A stretch of 40,567 bases of DNA from Thermodesulfobacteriota bacterium (lineage in GTDB: Bacteria > Desulfobacterota > Desulfuromonadia > Desulfuromonadales > Geopsychrobacteraceae): NCBI GenBank assembly GCA_028282145.1, contig JANQIN010000039.1:1-40567 (forward strand), given 5' to 3'. Within the stretch, counting starts at the first letter, position 1. Each line of letters opens with the position of its first letter. The notes beneath the pieces are model-generated. The model was given only the letters and a program-made list of their open reading frames with translations. It was not told where the DNA came from and ran no database searches. Both the position numbers and the translations under genes were made by a program. Positions 9,485-18,920 of this stretch are shown here, in pieces.

Positions 9485-9961
9485 ATGCGCCTGAAGACCA
9501 CACAGGGGTTCACCCTGATTGAGCTGATGGTCTCTTGTGCGATTCTCGCAGCCCTGGCACTGCTGGTGCTGCCCATGAGTGAGAACCTGGTCAAACGGTC
9601 GGAGGAGATGGAGTTGCGCCGTTCCCTGCGACTGATCCGTTCGGCCATCGATGCCTACAAAGCCGATTACGACAATGCCGTCGCGCAAAAGAAGATCATC
9701 GCCACGGTGGGGGAAACCGGTTATCCGGAGAGTCTGGAGATCCTGGTGGAAGGGGTCGATTGGGGCGATCTGTATCCCTACAAGAAAAAGTACCTGCGGC
9801 GACTGCCGCAAGACCCCGTGGACCGATACGAACTGGGCTGGGGCCTGCGTTCCTACCGCGATTCCCACGACAGCACTGTGTATGGCGGTGAAGATGTGTA
9901 CGACGTCTACTCACAGAGCGATGAGATCGCCCTGGACGGCACGGTTTACAGTACTTGGTAA
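9485..9961 (+). CDS. Type II secretion pseudopilin (GspG-like)
   Basis: Class III signal GFTLIELMVSCAILAALALLVLP. Confidence 0.9.
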   Translation: MRLKTTQGFTLIELMVSCAILAALALLVLPMSENLVKRSEEMELRRSLRLIRSAIDAYKADYDNAVAQKKIIATVGETGYPESLEILVEGVDWGDLYPYKKKYLRRLPQDPVDRYELGWGLRSYRDSHDSTVYGGEDVYDVYSQSDEIALDGTVYSTW

Positions 9962-9965
9962 TACC

Positions 9966-10367
9966 ATGAGAAAACTGCGAGAAGATAGAAAAGGGTTTTC
10001 CCTGATCGAGCTGATGGTGGTGATGAGTGTCCTCACCATTCTTCTGACGATCGCCATTCCCAGCTACCAGCGTCATACCGTCCGGGCCAACGAGCAGGTA
10101 CTCAAGGAGAACCTGTTTCAGATGCGCGACGCCATCGACAGCTTCTACGCCGACAAACGCCGCTATCCCAACGAGCTGGAAGAACTCGTCACCGAACGGT
10201 ACCTCCGCAATCTCCCCGTCGATCCGTTTACCGGCTCCTCAGACACCTGGGTCGTTGAAGGGCCCGAGCCTAACAGTGAGGGACAGGTTGCCGAAGGCTC
10301 GGTATTCACTGTGAGAAGCGGGAGCTCCAAAACGGGGCCCAAAGGGGTGGCGTACAAGAATTGGTAG
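9966..10367 (+). CDS. Type II secretion pseudopilin (GspG-like)
   Basis: Class III signal GFSLIELMVVMSVLTILLTIAIPSYQ; LPVDPFTGSSDTWVV. Confidence 0.9.
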   Translation: MRKLREDRKGFSLIELMVVMSVLTILLTIAIPSYQRHTVRANEQVLKENLFQMRDAIDSFYADKRRYPNELEELVTERYLRNLPVDPFTGSSDTWVVEGPEPNSEGQVAEGSVFTVRSGSSKTGPKGVAYKNW

Positions 10368-10386
10368 TAGCAACCTGTTCCGAACG

Positions 10387-10417
10387 AAAAGGCCTCAGGA
10401 AATCCCCTGAGGCCTTT
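10387..10417. terminator. Bidirectional intrinsic terminator between convergent transcription units
   Basis: AAAAGGCCTCAGGaaatcCCCTGAGGCCTTT; A/T-rich flanks on both sides. Confidence 0.85.
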
Positions 10418-10486
10418 ATTCATTTGGCAGAGTTGCCAGCAATGAATCACGCGTGCTTTGGACGCCTGAAGCACCACGACCCTTCC

Positions 10487-10840
10487 TTATTGGGAGGCCC
10501 GAAAGACCTGAAGATCCTTGATCGTTTCCGCTCCATGAAGTGAACATACCCCTGTCCCGGTCACATTCACCTGGCTTCTCGCATGATGGGCCGAAAGAGC
10601 ATGTGAGTACAAAAGTTTGCCTCTCTCATTGTTCAAATCAATAAAGAACTCCGTATTTGAGCAATCGTTACCAGTCCTATCACCAACAACGGTTAGAAAC
10701 ACACCGCCATTGGGTGTCGGGTTTATATACATATGGACCCGGGTGATTTCGGCGTCTGTCACCTTACTGGCCTGTACAGAGACAGGAAAAATAACGATTA
10801 GAATCACGAAAATAAATTTCTTCACCCTCATCCCCCTCAA
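10487..10840 (-). CDS. Small secreted protein, member 1 of local paralogous family
   Basis: Signal peptide (KKFIFVILIVIFPVSVQA) and shared LLYSHALSAHHARSQVNVTGTGVC motif with the ORFs at 10861, 18480 and 18921. Confidence 0.7.
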   Translation of the reverse strand: MRGMRVKKFIFVILIVIFPVSVQASKVTDAEITRVHMYINPTPNGGVFLTVVGDRTGNDCSNTEFFIDLNNERGKLLYSHALSAHHARSQVNVTGTGVCSLHGAETIKDLQVFRASQ

Positions 10841-10860
10841 AATATCACTCTACTGCTCAA

Positions 10861-11202
10861 TTATTGCTTGATAAAAAGCATATTCATATCTTCCGTATCA
10901 GACCAAATCGTGCAGGTGTCTTTCCCGCTTGCGCTGACGGTTTTTTGTGCGCTATATGCGGTTAAAGCCAGTGACAACAGCGCTTTTCCGGTGTCGTCAT
11001 CTGTCTTGATTTGCATTCTATTTAATCCCGCATCGCACGACGGGGCAGCAGTAGAAGCCTTGTCGAAATAAATAGAGCACATATTGGCGCCGCTGAAATA
11101 ACCGCAATAGATCTGCGTGATTTTTGCGTCCGCCACACTACCGGCAAAAGAAACACCAGAGAAAACAAGAAGAAATGCAATGGTCAAAAATTTCGTTTTC
11201 AT
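10861..11202 (-). CDS. Small secreted protein, member 2 of local paralogous family
   Basis: Signal peptide MKTKFLTIAFLLVFSGVSFA; motif ALLSLALTAYSAQKTVSASGKDTC; GGAGG RBS. Confidence 0.75.
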   Translation of the reverse strand: MKTKFLTIAFLLVFSGVSFAGSVADAKITQIYCGYFSGANMCSIYFDKASTAAPSCDAGLNRMQIKTDDDTGKALLSLALTAYSAQKTVSASGKDTCTIWSDTEDMNMLFIKQ

Positions 11203-11862
11203 CTTACCTCCGTCTATTCATCTAAAATAAAGAGTTGGGAAATAACCATATCAAACCAGGACAATGCGCGTGGCCTATCTAATAAACAAAAACCATCTAC
11301 TCAGCTTCCAAGACCGACTAAGGCGCCGCATTCAGAGAAATCAACGCCAGACCTTCCGTTGTCAAGTAACGGAGATTTGGGAATAAACGGACGTTCTAGA
11401 CACCCCAAGCGACACAATCATTTGTGCCGGATTCTTCCACAAACTTTACCGCTGTGAGCGGCAGACAACAAAACAGAGGCCATCGCTTTACCTTTGTCTT
11501 TGTTAACTCCGTCATCGTGCTGCATGGAGGTGCGTTGGTGTAGCTATCACCACAGCTTCGGTCAACGTTTTTTTATAAGCAAGAATCAAAATCGCTATGA
11601 AACGCACCCTTACCTCATCTAAATCCAAACACCATGGGTTATCGATTCAAATTCTAGTAGAATGAAAAAGTTCAAATTCTCAAATCGGCCCACCCAATCC
11701 GATCTAAACCGCAATACTCGAATGAAATTGTGTATTGCAGGCACCAATTTCTTGCCTAGCATCACATAGATCGCACCCAGAAAAAGGTACTGTGAATTTC
11801 GTATCTCCCCCCTGCAAACAAACATCCATCAAAAACTTAAGCCTAGCCCCGTTCATCTTTCA

Positions 11863-14800
11863 TTAATAACCCACCCACAATTCCCGCAAAGGAACACTTT
11901 TAGGCAATGTTTTTAAGTGATTATGCCAAAACCTTGCCTGTTGATGCGCATAATCGGCCATCCTGGAGTGATGATAACTACTAACTCCCACAAATAGGTC
12001 TGCTTGGAAATGGTTAAAGGCGGGAATGGCACTATAGAGCTCAGCTAAACCTGCATGGAACTCAACGGCAAACCTTTCCAACGAAATATTAAAACGAACC
12101 ATGACTTTAAAAAAGGCCAGGTATTTATTCTGAAGTGGAACCGACTTGTTAAACGTCACACCAGGGTCATATGCTAAGGATTGTGCATGCATTGATTTAA
12201 CGCCCCGGTACATACCAGACAGGTTATTCAAGTCATTACATAAGTAGGCGAGTCCAGCCATAACCGCAGAGGTTTTAAAAGATTCCCAGAATTCCCCACC
12301 TGCCACTTCAGCAAGGCCACCGCTTATAACTCCACCCACGAGCGATCTTTTGGTATAGGCAGAAAAACTGGCATCCATGTCTCCAAGATATCCACCATCA
12401 CCTATATACTTGGCAAAGCCAGCACCTACACCTGCCAAAAGAATTGATAGCGCATCAATCTCACCTGTGATGACCCCTCCAATTCCTGATGCAGCCATTC
12501 CTGCCGTAGCGTGTAATACTGCCCTACCAACCTGCCCTATATATCCTGCTGCACTTGATAAGCCCTCAAACGCATTTAAAGCATGTAAGGAATTGACAGC
12601 ATCTATATAACCACCTACAGCCCCAAAGGCCGCCCCACTTAAGGCACCATAGATTGCCCCTTGGAGGACATTCCCTCCTGTAACTGCCGAGGTTGCTGCT
12701 CCAATGGCGGCCCCCCACGCTGCGCCTTTAGCAATTGATGCAGCAGAAAGTGAAGAGATAAATTTCCCAATAGCTGCAATTGCAGCTTGAAAGTAGTGTC
12801 CACTGGGATCCGTATAATTAATCGGATTATTAATGCAGTAGGAATAGCGATTATACGATTGCGGATCTGTGGGTTCAGGAATAATAGTATCCGGTGACGT
12901 GAACTTCCCAAGAACAGGGTCATAATAGCGGGCATTATAGAAGTAAAGCCCTGTCTCCGAGTCAAACTCCTGCCCTGTAAATTTATGATTTACATTCACT
13001 GACCCAACATCTGAAACCGTTTCCCCAAAAGGCTTATAGAAAGTCCTTTCAACCTCATCTCCAACGCTGTTGGTTATTACTGTACTGCTACCAAGGTGGT
13101 CCCCATGATAATACAGTGTATTTTCGAGTCCTTGAGTATCTCGCTTTAAGGCAATGCGTTGCCCATTTGCAAAAATAAATTTTGCAGCTCCGCCACCTTG
13201 TGTGTATTCGTACAACCCCCCAACATAGACCTTGATAGTCCCATCTGAGAGGATTTTCTTCACTCGTGCACCATCGCCATCATAAACAAAGCGAGTTTCA
13301 TCTAGTGAATTGAGGATACTAATAGGTCGATTGTTTTCATCATAGGTGAATGTTCGGACACCATCAGACAACAAATTGCCATTGGCATCGTACTGATAAC
13401 TCCTGTTGTGCAAAGAGGCAGCCACACCATCGACAGACGTGATCCTAAACTCCGATTCTGCCCATGGGAGTTCTTCACCGGGGGGCTCAGTAGTACCCCC
13501 TCCCTCAACATCCTCCAGCTTGATGGGCGTCAGAATGCCACCGACATCAATAAGAACAAATTTGGGGGAAGCCTCCTGTGATACTGGCTCTACGGTTTCT
13601 TTTACCGGGATCGGGGTAAGAACCCCATCAATATCCATAAAGAGGAAGTCAGGGTCGTTATCGACAGGCGGGTCGACTGGTGGTTGGGAGCCACCGGTCC
13701 CGCCATTGCTGCCCGGCGGTTCGGGCGCTGTTGGAGGAAGCACCCCGCTGGCATAGCTAATACTGCCGTCTTGATTGACTGTGTAGGTCGCAAGATCGAT
13801 GGTTGTGGCCGTTACTGCATGCGGCCCGGGCCCGCTATGGGAATAGGCAACCCCTTCTTTCAGGGTAAAATTGCCTATTTCATCGTAAGCGTAAGACAGG
13901 ATTCCATAGGCAGCACTGCTGGCCAAGGTGAGCCGATTGAAGGTATCGTATTGGAAGGTTTGACTACGGGAGCCATCAACAAAGTCATTAATCTGAAGCA
14001 GGTTCCCGCGGGAATCAAATTGGTAGTCCAGGCTCTGGAAAGTCTCAGTAGCTGTAGCAGTCGTCAAATTCTGCAACAATCCATTGTCTGCACGATAGTT
14101 ATAGTCGGTTGAAACACCATTCCCATAGGTCACAGTTTGCGGCTGGTTCTTGGCGTTAAAATTACTAAATTGGGCGTAAACAACGCCTTGGTTATTGCTG
14201 ACCTGTGTGAGTGCTTCTGCATCATAAACATAGCCGACCAATTCACCATCGGGATAGAGGATCGCTTGAGGTCTGCCCCGGCCATCAGTGGTGGTAGTAA
14301 TTGTATTCGCCTCACCATCAATAATCGTAGTAACGCCTGTCGTTCTCCCTAAAGGATCTCCATAAAGGTACTCTTTGGTGGCACCATCAGAGATAATTTT
14401 CTGCAGTTTACCTATTGTGTTTGGCCCAATATCATAGATATAAGATATTTCTGAACCAGGAATTAGGCTTCTGGTTCCATTACTTAATTGAAATACTTTC
14501 TTTGATATAGGTCGTCCTATTTCATCATATGTAATTTCACAGAGCTGATTTTTAACATCTAGCTGTCTTATCAACTTCCCTTGTGCATCATAAGCGTAGT
14601 ACCATACTCCTGTATTTGGTTCCGTATTTTTGACTTTTCGGCCCAAGCTATCGAAATAGTTTTCGGACCGATTCCCTCTGGCATCAACGACTGCAATCAG
14701 ATTGCCTTTTACATCATATTCAAAAGTGGTAGTTGCATAACTGGTCGTATCCGGCCAGACACCTTTTAGCTCTTCGACCTTTACTAATCTTTCACGAAGA

Positions 14801-17800
14801 TCTGTATATTCTTTTTTTGCTAGGCCAAGATTATTTATCTTTACAGTTAAACCAACAAAGTACTCCGCTCTACTTTGTGTGCTATCTGGCAATGTAGTTT
14901 GAATCGGTCGCCCAAAACTATCGTGAACCGTTTGGACCCAAAAGGCAGTCTCCCCAGAAAAGTATGGAAGCGAAGCCCTACTAACCAAGCCCCTTTCGTC
15001 ATACTCAGTATCGACCAAAACAGTTCTTCCTTCGGGCCCCAAGGCTTGCTTTCGAATAGTTCGGCCAAGACCATCAAAGAACACATACCCTGATGTACCC
15101 TCTGCATCAGAGTTGCGAGTATACATCCCAGGCCCGTCATTATATTCCCACGCAACCCAGTAACCATCAGATTTTTCTATACGCAACTTTCGACCAAAAG
15201 CGTCATAGGTAGTAGAGCTCGTTCCACCATTAATTTCTGTTTTGGTTTTGACTTGGCCGTAGAGGCCATTGTCTGCGAGGACACCATTCACTCCGTAAAA
15301 ATCGGAGGAAACTTGGTGCCCCAATACGTTCCTACTTGTAAGTTCATATACCCCAGTCGGATCAAAGGTGATCGTTGTCCGGTGCCCCCGGGCATCCTCA
15401 GCCCAAGCAGGAGTTCCCAATGTGTTGTACCCCGTCCGCATAGAAATCCATCGGGCGGGCACAGTAGTGCCAGGATTTTCTGGATCAACAGCCCCCTTTT
15501 CCAACAGGCACTCTTGGACAAGGAGCCCCTGGGTTGGTGACGTTGGCGCCTCCCCGCAAGTATCTGGCAAGGTATCGTAGTAGTAAAGTTTCTCCGTTAA
15601 AGAATCTCCGGCCGTGCCTATCCCCTCGAAAATCTTTTCCGAGGCTGGCTGGCGCAATAATCGATCAGTCAGGTTTTTGGTATACGTTCTTTCGACGGTG
15701 AAATCATCTGTAGCGATGGCAATATCCCCGTAATTGAGTTCCTGCAGAATGTTTCCATACTCATCGTAGATATAATCGACCCGGCTCTCCCGTTTCACCG
15801 GACCGCCACCGTCAAATTGCTGCCCCCTCGCGCTTGAGACAGGGGCAAAGTAGGGTGCCACGCCATCGCTGTCAGGATGATATTCGGTGGTTGTTTCCTC
15901 GTAGACCAACCCGTCCTGATCCGAAAGCCGCGTACGATAAGGCTTCCCCTTCATATACGCGTCTTCTACCGAAGGGTCGTTTACATCGACCTGAGTATCA
16001 GCACCCTGGTGATACCAGGTCTCTTTGACTCTTCGCTTCCCTTCGGCACTGATCTGTCCCAATACCTTGACATGATTAAAGCCACGGAAGTCCCGCTCAT
16101 AAAGGTGATAATAGCCACCAGCATACTCATAGTCCGTTGAGGTCAAGTTGCCGGCACCGTCATCCAGGGTAATGCGGTTGACCGTTTGCCTCGGCATGGG
16201 GAGCTGGGTGTTTTCGTATTCAGCGGCAGACTTGTAGAGGATCGAGGTGCTGCCCCCGTAGGAGTTAGTGATTTTGGAGATAAGGTCCAGTTTGGAATGG
16301 CTTGTCGCAAGGTGCCAGCCACTCCGCTGGTACATATAGTCAACGGCACCATCGCCCGTGAAGTCGCCCACATATTGCAGGTCAACCGCCCAGGTATCAC
16401 CGGTGGGACCCGTTCCGCCGAGCCACAGGGTGGGGTAGTTGAACCCGTTGTGCCCATTGGAGGTAGCCACATACCAGCCGTTACGGAAGTACATGTAATC
16501 GGTACTGCCATCCCCGTTGAAGTCGGCAGCGTATTGGAAGTCCGGGCTGTTCCAGGTAGCCCCGGTGGGGCCATTCCCCATGAGCCAACCTTCCGGGGTC
16601 AGGAAGCCATCCTTGCCGTTGGAGAGGGCAACGTACCAACCGTCGCGGTAGTACATATAGTCCATGTTACCGTCGCCGTTATAGTCGCCGAGGTACTGGA
16701 ACTGAGCATTCACCGTTTCACCGGAAGGCCCGTCTGTCGGGAGCCATAACTCCGGGTAATGAAAGCTGCCGTTCTGATCAGACAGAGCAACGTACCAACC
16801 ATCCTGGTAGTACATATAGTCAGTACTTCCGTCGCCGTTAAAGTCACCGACATACTGGTATGCTTCGATGGTCCAGGTATACCCGGTCGGCCCGTCTCCT
16901 CCTAACCAAAGAGTCGGATACTCAAATCCATCGACTCCATTCGAAAGGGCTACATGCCAACCGTTTCGGTAGTACATGTAGTCGACCTTTTTATCGCCGT
17001 TAAAGTCACCCAGATACTGAAACCCTGCATTCCAGGTATTTCCTGTCGGACCTACAGGGCCAAGCCACATCTCCGGATAGGCAAACCCATCTTTCCCGTT
17101 GGAGAGGGCCACAAACCAGCCGTTTCGATAGTACATGTAGTCCGAACAACCGTCGCCATTCAGGTCCGCCACATACTGGAATGCGGGCGAGTTCCAAGTG
17201 TATCCTCCGGGGCCATCCCCATCCAACCATTTGGTGGGAGAATGGAACCCCGTGTCCCCTTTGGAGAGAGCCACGTACCATCCATCGTTTCGGTAGTACA
17301 TATAGTCCTGCCGGCCATCACCGTTATAATCCCCGGTATACTGGAAGCCAGGATTATAGGTAGCGCCACTGGGGCCATACTGGCCTAACGCATGGAACGG
17401 ATAGGCAAAGCCATCGGTTTGAGCACCGGAAGACAGGTAATCAAAGGTGTTGGAAAAAGGGGCCAGGGTGGATCCGAGATTGTTGATATCCCCGGTCGTT
17501 TGATCGACAACGGCATCTGCACCAAAGGACTTGATACTGCCGAGCAGACTTCTTTTCGTCGTTTTACTGTACTGCTGGCCAGTCTCCGTCTGGTTGGCGT
17601 CGTATTCCATCACATAGGTTTTATAGGCGTTACCGTTCGCAATCACCTCGATGGCCTTAAGCCGCTTATCTGTCGCGACCGAAATCCCTTTGAGGTAAGC
17701 GCGGGATTCGTCCTGACGCGTTTCATAGTAGAAGCGGACCTGATGGTTCGGGGCGATACTGTTTGCTTCGTTTCCGTTAAAATCGATCTGTTGAAGGGTG

Positions 17801-18408
17801 AGGAGATTCCCTTCCTTGTTGTAGGTGTAGGTCATGTAGTTCGTGTGAACATCGGTGACCTTATCCAACGACCATTTGATAATCTGGTTTGCGTCCGCCG
17901 GGTTATCCATCCGGGTAGCAGCAGTTTGTCCAAAGTAAAAGGTTCGGCCATCGGGGAAAGTGGCGGTCCAGGAATCTCCATTCTTCTCAAACAGAATGAA
18001 CCCGCCTTCAATTTCAGCGCGATAGGTTCCATCCGACAGTTTTACAAGGATTCCCGAACTTGTGCCCGCAGCAAAGACATAGTCGTCCCCTGAATAATCA
18101 AGACCATCCTTGGTGCTTCTTTGAATACTTCCAACCTCCAGCCCCCAACCAACACCGAGCGGCCCATTCCCCTTGGAACTGCTATAGCTCAGGGAGAGAT
18201 TCGGCTGAAGACCCGCCCGGCCTGCAGGGGTTTCAATCGGAATCGAGTAGTTAAAAGCTCCCGAAAAAAGGTCGGGATTCGAATTCCCAGTAAAAGGAAG
18301 CTCGGCATATGTTGGCGAAGCCAAAAGTGAACAAAAAAATACAAACACCCAAGACTTCAGGAAAAAAATACAGGTTTCTTTCCAGGCCGAAAGTCTCCGC
18401 CAGCACAT
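11863..18408 (-). CDS. Very large secreted SpvB / FG-GAP (VCBS) / RHS-repeat protein (2181 aa) with RHS core and unique C-terminal tail
   Basis: Signal peptide (FLKSWVFVFFCSLLASPTYA); SpvB-like N-terminus (ELPFTGNSNPDLFSGAFNYSIPIETPAGRAGLQPNLSLSYSS); seven DYNGDGxxDYMYYR repeats; YD-repeats; RHS core FTGQEFDSETGLYFYNARYYDPVLGKFTSPDTIIPEPTDPQSYNRYSYCINNPINYTDPSGH; 310-aa tail. Confidence 0.95.
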   Translation of the reverse strand: MCWRRLSAWKETCIFFLKSWVFVFFCSLLASPTYAELPFTGNSNPDLFSGAFNYSIPIETPAGRAGLQPNLSLSYSSSKGNGPLGVGWGLEVGSIQRSTKDGLDYSGDDYVFAAGTSSGILVKLSDGTYRAEIEGGFILFEKNGDSWTATFPDGRTFYFGQTAATRMDNPADANQIIKWSLDKVTDVHTNYMTYTYNKEGNLLTLQQIDFNGNEANSIAPNHQVRFYYETRQDESRAYLKGISVATDKRLKAIEVIANGNAYKTYVMEYDANQTETGQQYSKTTKRSLLGSIKSFGADAVVDQTTGDINNLGSTLAPFSNTFDYLSSGAQTDGFAYPFHALGQYGPSGATYNPGFQYTGDYNGDGRQDYMYYRNDGWYVALSKGDTGFHSPTKWLDGDGPGGYTWNSPAFQYVADLNGDGCSDYMYYRNGWFVALSNGKDGFAYPEMWLGPVGPTGNTWNAGFQYLGDFNGDKKVDYMYYRNGWHVALSNGVDGFEYPTLWLGGDGPTGYTWTIEAYQYVGDFNGDGSTDYMYYQDGWYVALSDQNGSFHYPELWLPTDGPSGETVNAQFQYLGDYNGDGNMDYMYYRDGWYVALSNGKDGFLTPEGWLMGNGPTGATWNSPDFQYAADFNGDGSTDYMYFRNGWYVATSNGHNGFNYPTLWLGGTGPTGDTWAVDLQYVGDFTGDGAVDYMYQRSGWHLATSHSKLDLISKITNSYGGSTSILYKSAAEYENTQLPMPRQTVNRITLDDGAGNLTSTDYEYAGGYYHLYERDFRGFNHVKVLGQISAEGKRRVKETWYHQGADTQVDVNDPSVEDAYMKGKPYRTRLSDQDGLVYEETTTEYHPDSDGVAPYFAPVSSARGQQFDGGGPVKRESRVDYIYDEYGNILQELNYGDIAIATDDFTVERTYTKNLTDRLLRQPASEKIFEGIGTAGDSLTEKLYYYDTLPDTCGEAPTSPTQGLLVQECLLEKGAVDPENPGTTVPARWISMRTGYNTLGTPAWAEDARGHRTTITFDPTGVYELTSRNVLGHQVSSDFYGVNGVLADNGLYGQVKTKTEINGGTSSTTYDAFGRKLRIEKSDGYWVAWEYNDGPGMYTRNSDAEGTSGYVFFDGLGRTIRKQALGPEGRTVLVDTEYDERGLVSRASLPYFSGETAFWVQTVHDSFGRPIQTTLPDSTQSRAEYFVGLTVKINNLGLAKKEYTDLRERLVKVEELKGVWPDTTSYATTTFEYDVKGNLIAVVDARGNRSENYFDSLGRKVKNTEPNTGVWYYAYDAQGKLIRQLDVKNQLCEITYDEIGRPISKKVFQLSNGTRSLIPGSEISYIYDIGPNTIGKLQKIISDGATKEYLYGDPLGRTTGVTTIIDGEANTITTTTDGRGRPQAILYPDGELVGYVYDAEALTQVSNNQGVVYAQFSNFNAKNQPQTVTYGNGVSTDYNYRADNGLLQNLTTATATETFQSLDYQFDSRGNLLQINDFVDGSRSQTFQYDTFNRLTLASSAAYGILSYAYDEIGNFTLKEGVAYSHSGPGPHAVTATTIDLATYTVNQDGSISYASGVLPPTAPEPPGSNGGTGGSQPPVDPPVDNDPDFLFMDIDGVLTPIPVKETVEPVSQEASPKFVLIDVGGILTPIKLEDVEGGGTTEPPGEELPWAESEFRITSVDGVAASLHNRSYQYDANGNLLSDGVRTFTYDENNRPISILNSLDETRFVYDGDGARVKKILSDGTIKVYVGGLYEYTQGGGAAKFIFANGQRIALKRDTQGLENTLYYHGDHLGSSTVITNSVGDEVERTFYKPFGETVSDVGSVNVNHKFTGQEFDSETGLYFYNARYYDPVLGKFTSPDTIIPEPTDPQSYNRYSYCINNPINYTDPSGHYFQAAIAAIGKFISSLSAASIAKGAAWGAAIGAATSAVTGGNVLQGAIYGALSGAAFGAVGGYIDAVNSLHALNAFEGLSSAAGYIGQVGRAVLHATAGMAASGIGGVITGEIDALSILLAGVGAGFAKYIGDGGYLGDMDASFSAYTKRSLVGGVISGGLAEVAGGEFWESFKTSAVMAGLAYLCNDLNNLSGMYRGVKSMHAQSLAYDPGVTFNKSVPLQNKYLAFFKVMVRFNISLERFAVEFHAGLAELYSAIPAFNHFQADLFVGVSSYHHSRMADYAHQQARFWHNHLKTLPKSVPLRELWVGY
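16290..17376 (-). repeat. Seven tandem FG-GAP/VCBS-like repeats (~53-55 aa each) inside the RHS gene
   Basis: Reiterated GPxGxTWNxxFQYxGDFNGDGxxDYMYYRNGWYVALSNGxDGFxYPxxWL. Confidence 0.9.
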
Positions 18409-18479
18409 ACGCCACTCCTCTATAAAACCGCAGAAAAACTGCGTTAAAACTCAATAAAATCCAGCCAAATAATTTATTG

Positions 18480-18821
18480 TTAGCGCATCTCTGTAACAAC
18501 AGAGTAGCCACAACCCGTTGGACGAATAGCCGTGTCGATCGACAGACGGCTTAAAGGCTTGTTCTGCATATAATGATTAAAAGCGTGGGCATACATCAGA
18601 TTTGTGGTCCGGGCATTCTCAGGAGAGTTGTCCAGGCAAATATGGCCATCGTCGGGAAGGCTACAGGAGCCGGAAGAAACCTGCATCATGATAGAGCCGG
18701 TACCACTCAAAACAATCTGATTCACTGTAACGCTGGTGCAATCAATACCAGCAGCAAATACCTGACCAGACACTAGAAGCAAAACAGCAACGATCAAAAA
18801 CTTGCGCATTTTTTCCTCCAA
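18480..18821 (-). CDS. Small secreted protein, member 3 of local paralogous family
   Basis: Signal peptide MRKFLIVAVLLLVSGQVFA; TTNLMYAHAFNHYMQNKPLSRLSIDTAIRPTGC; GGAGG-type RBS. Confidence 0.7.
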   Translation of the reverse strand: MEEKMRKFLIVAVLLLVSGQVFAAGIDCTSVTVNQIVLSGTGSIMMQVSSGSCSLPDDGHICLDNSPENARTTNLMYAHAFNHYMQNKPLSRLSIDTAIRPTGCGYSVVTEMR

Positions 18822-18920
18822 ATTTCACATTCTTTGGTTGGCCCCGGGCTCCAACGCCCGGCACCTAAACTGATGAATTACATCCAAGCATCGCCAATGA
18901 CACAAAAGATGTGATGGTGA

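Noticed and set aside
11619-11825. 68-aa ORF as possible immunity gene downstream of the RHS tail
   Set aside because: No Shine-Dalgarno sequence, weak coding character; kept only as part of the gap observation.
16290-17376. Regularly spaced repeats that could look CRISPR-like
   Set aside because: They are in-frame protein repeats of ~160 bp with no short palindromic direct repeats or unique spacers; no cas genes nearby.
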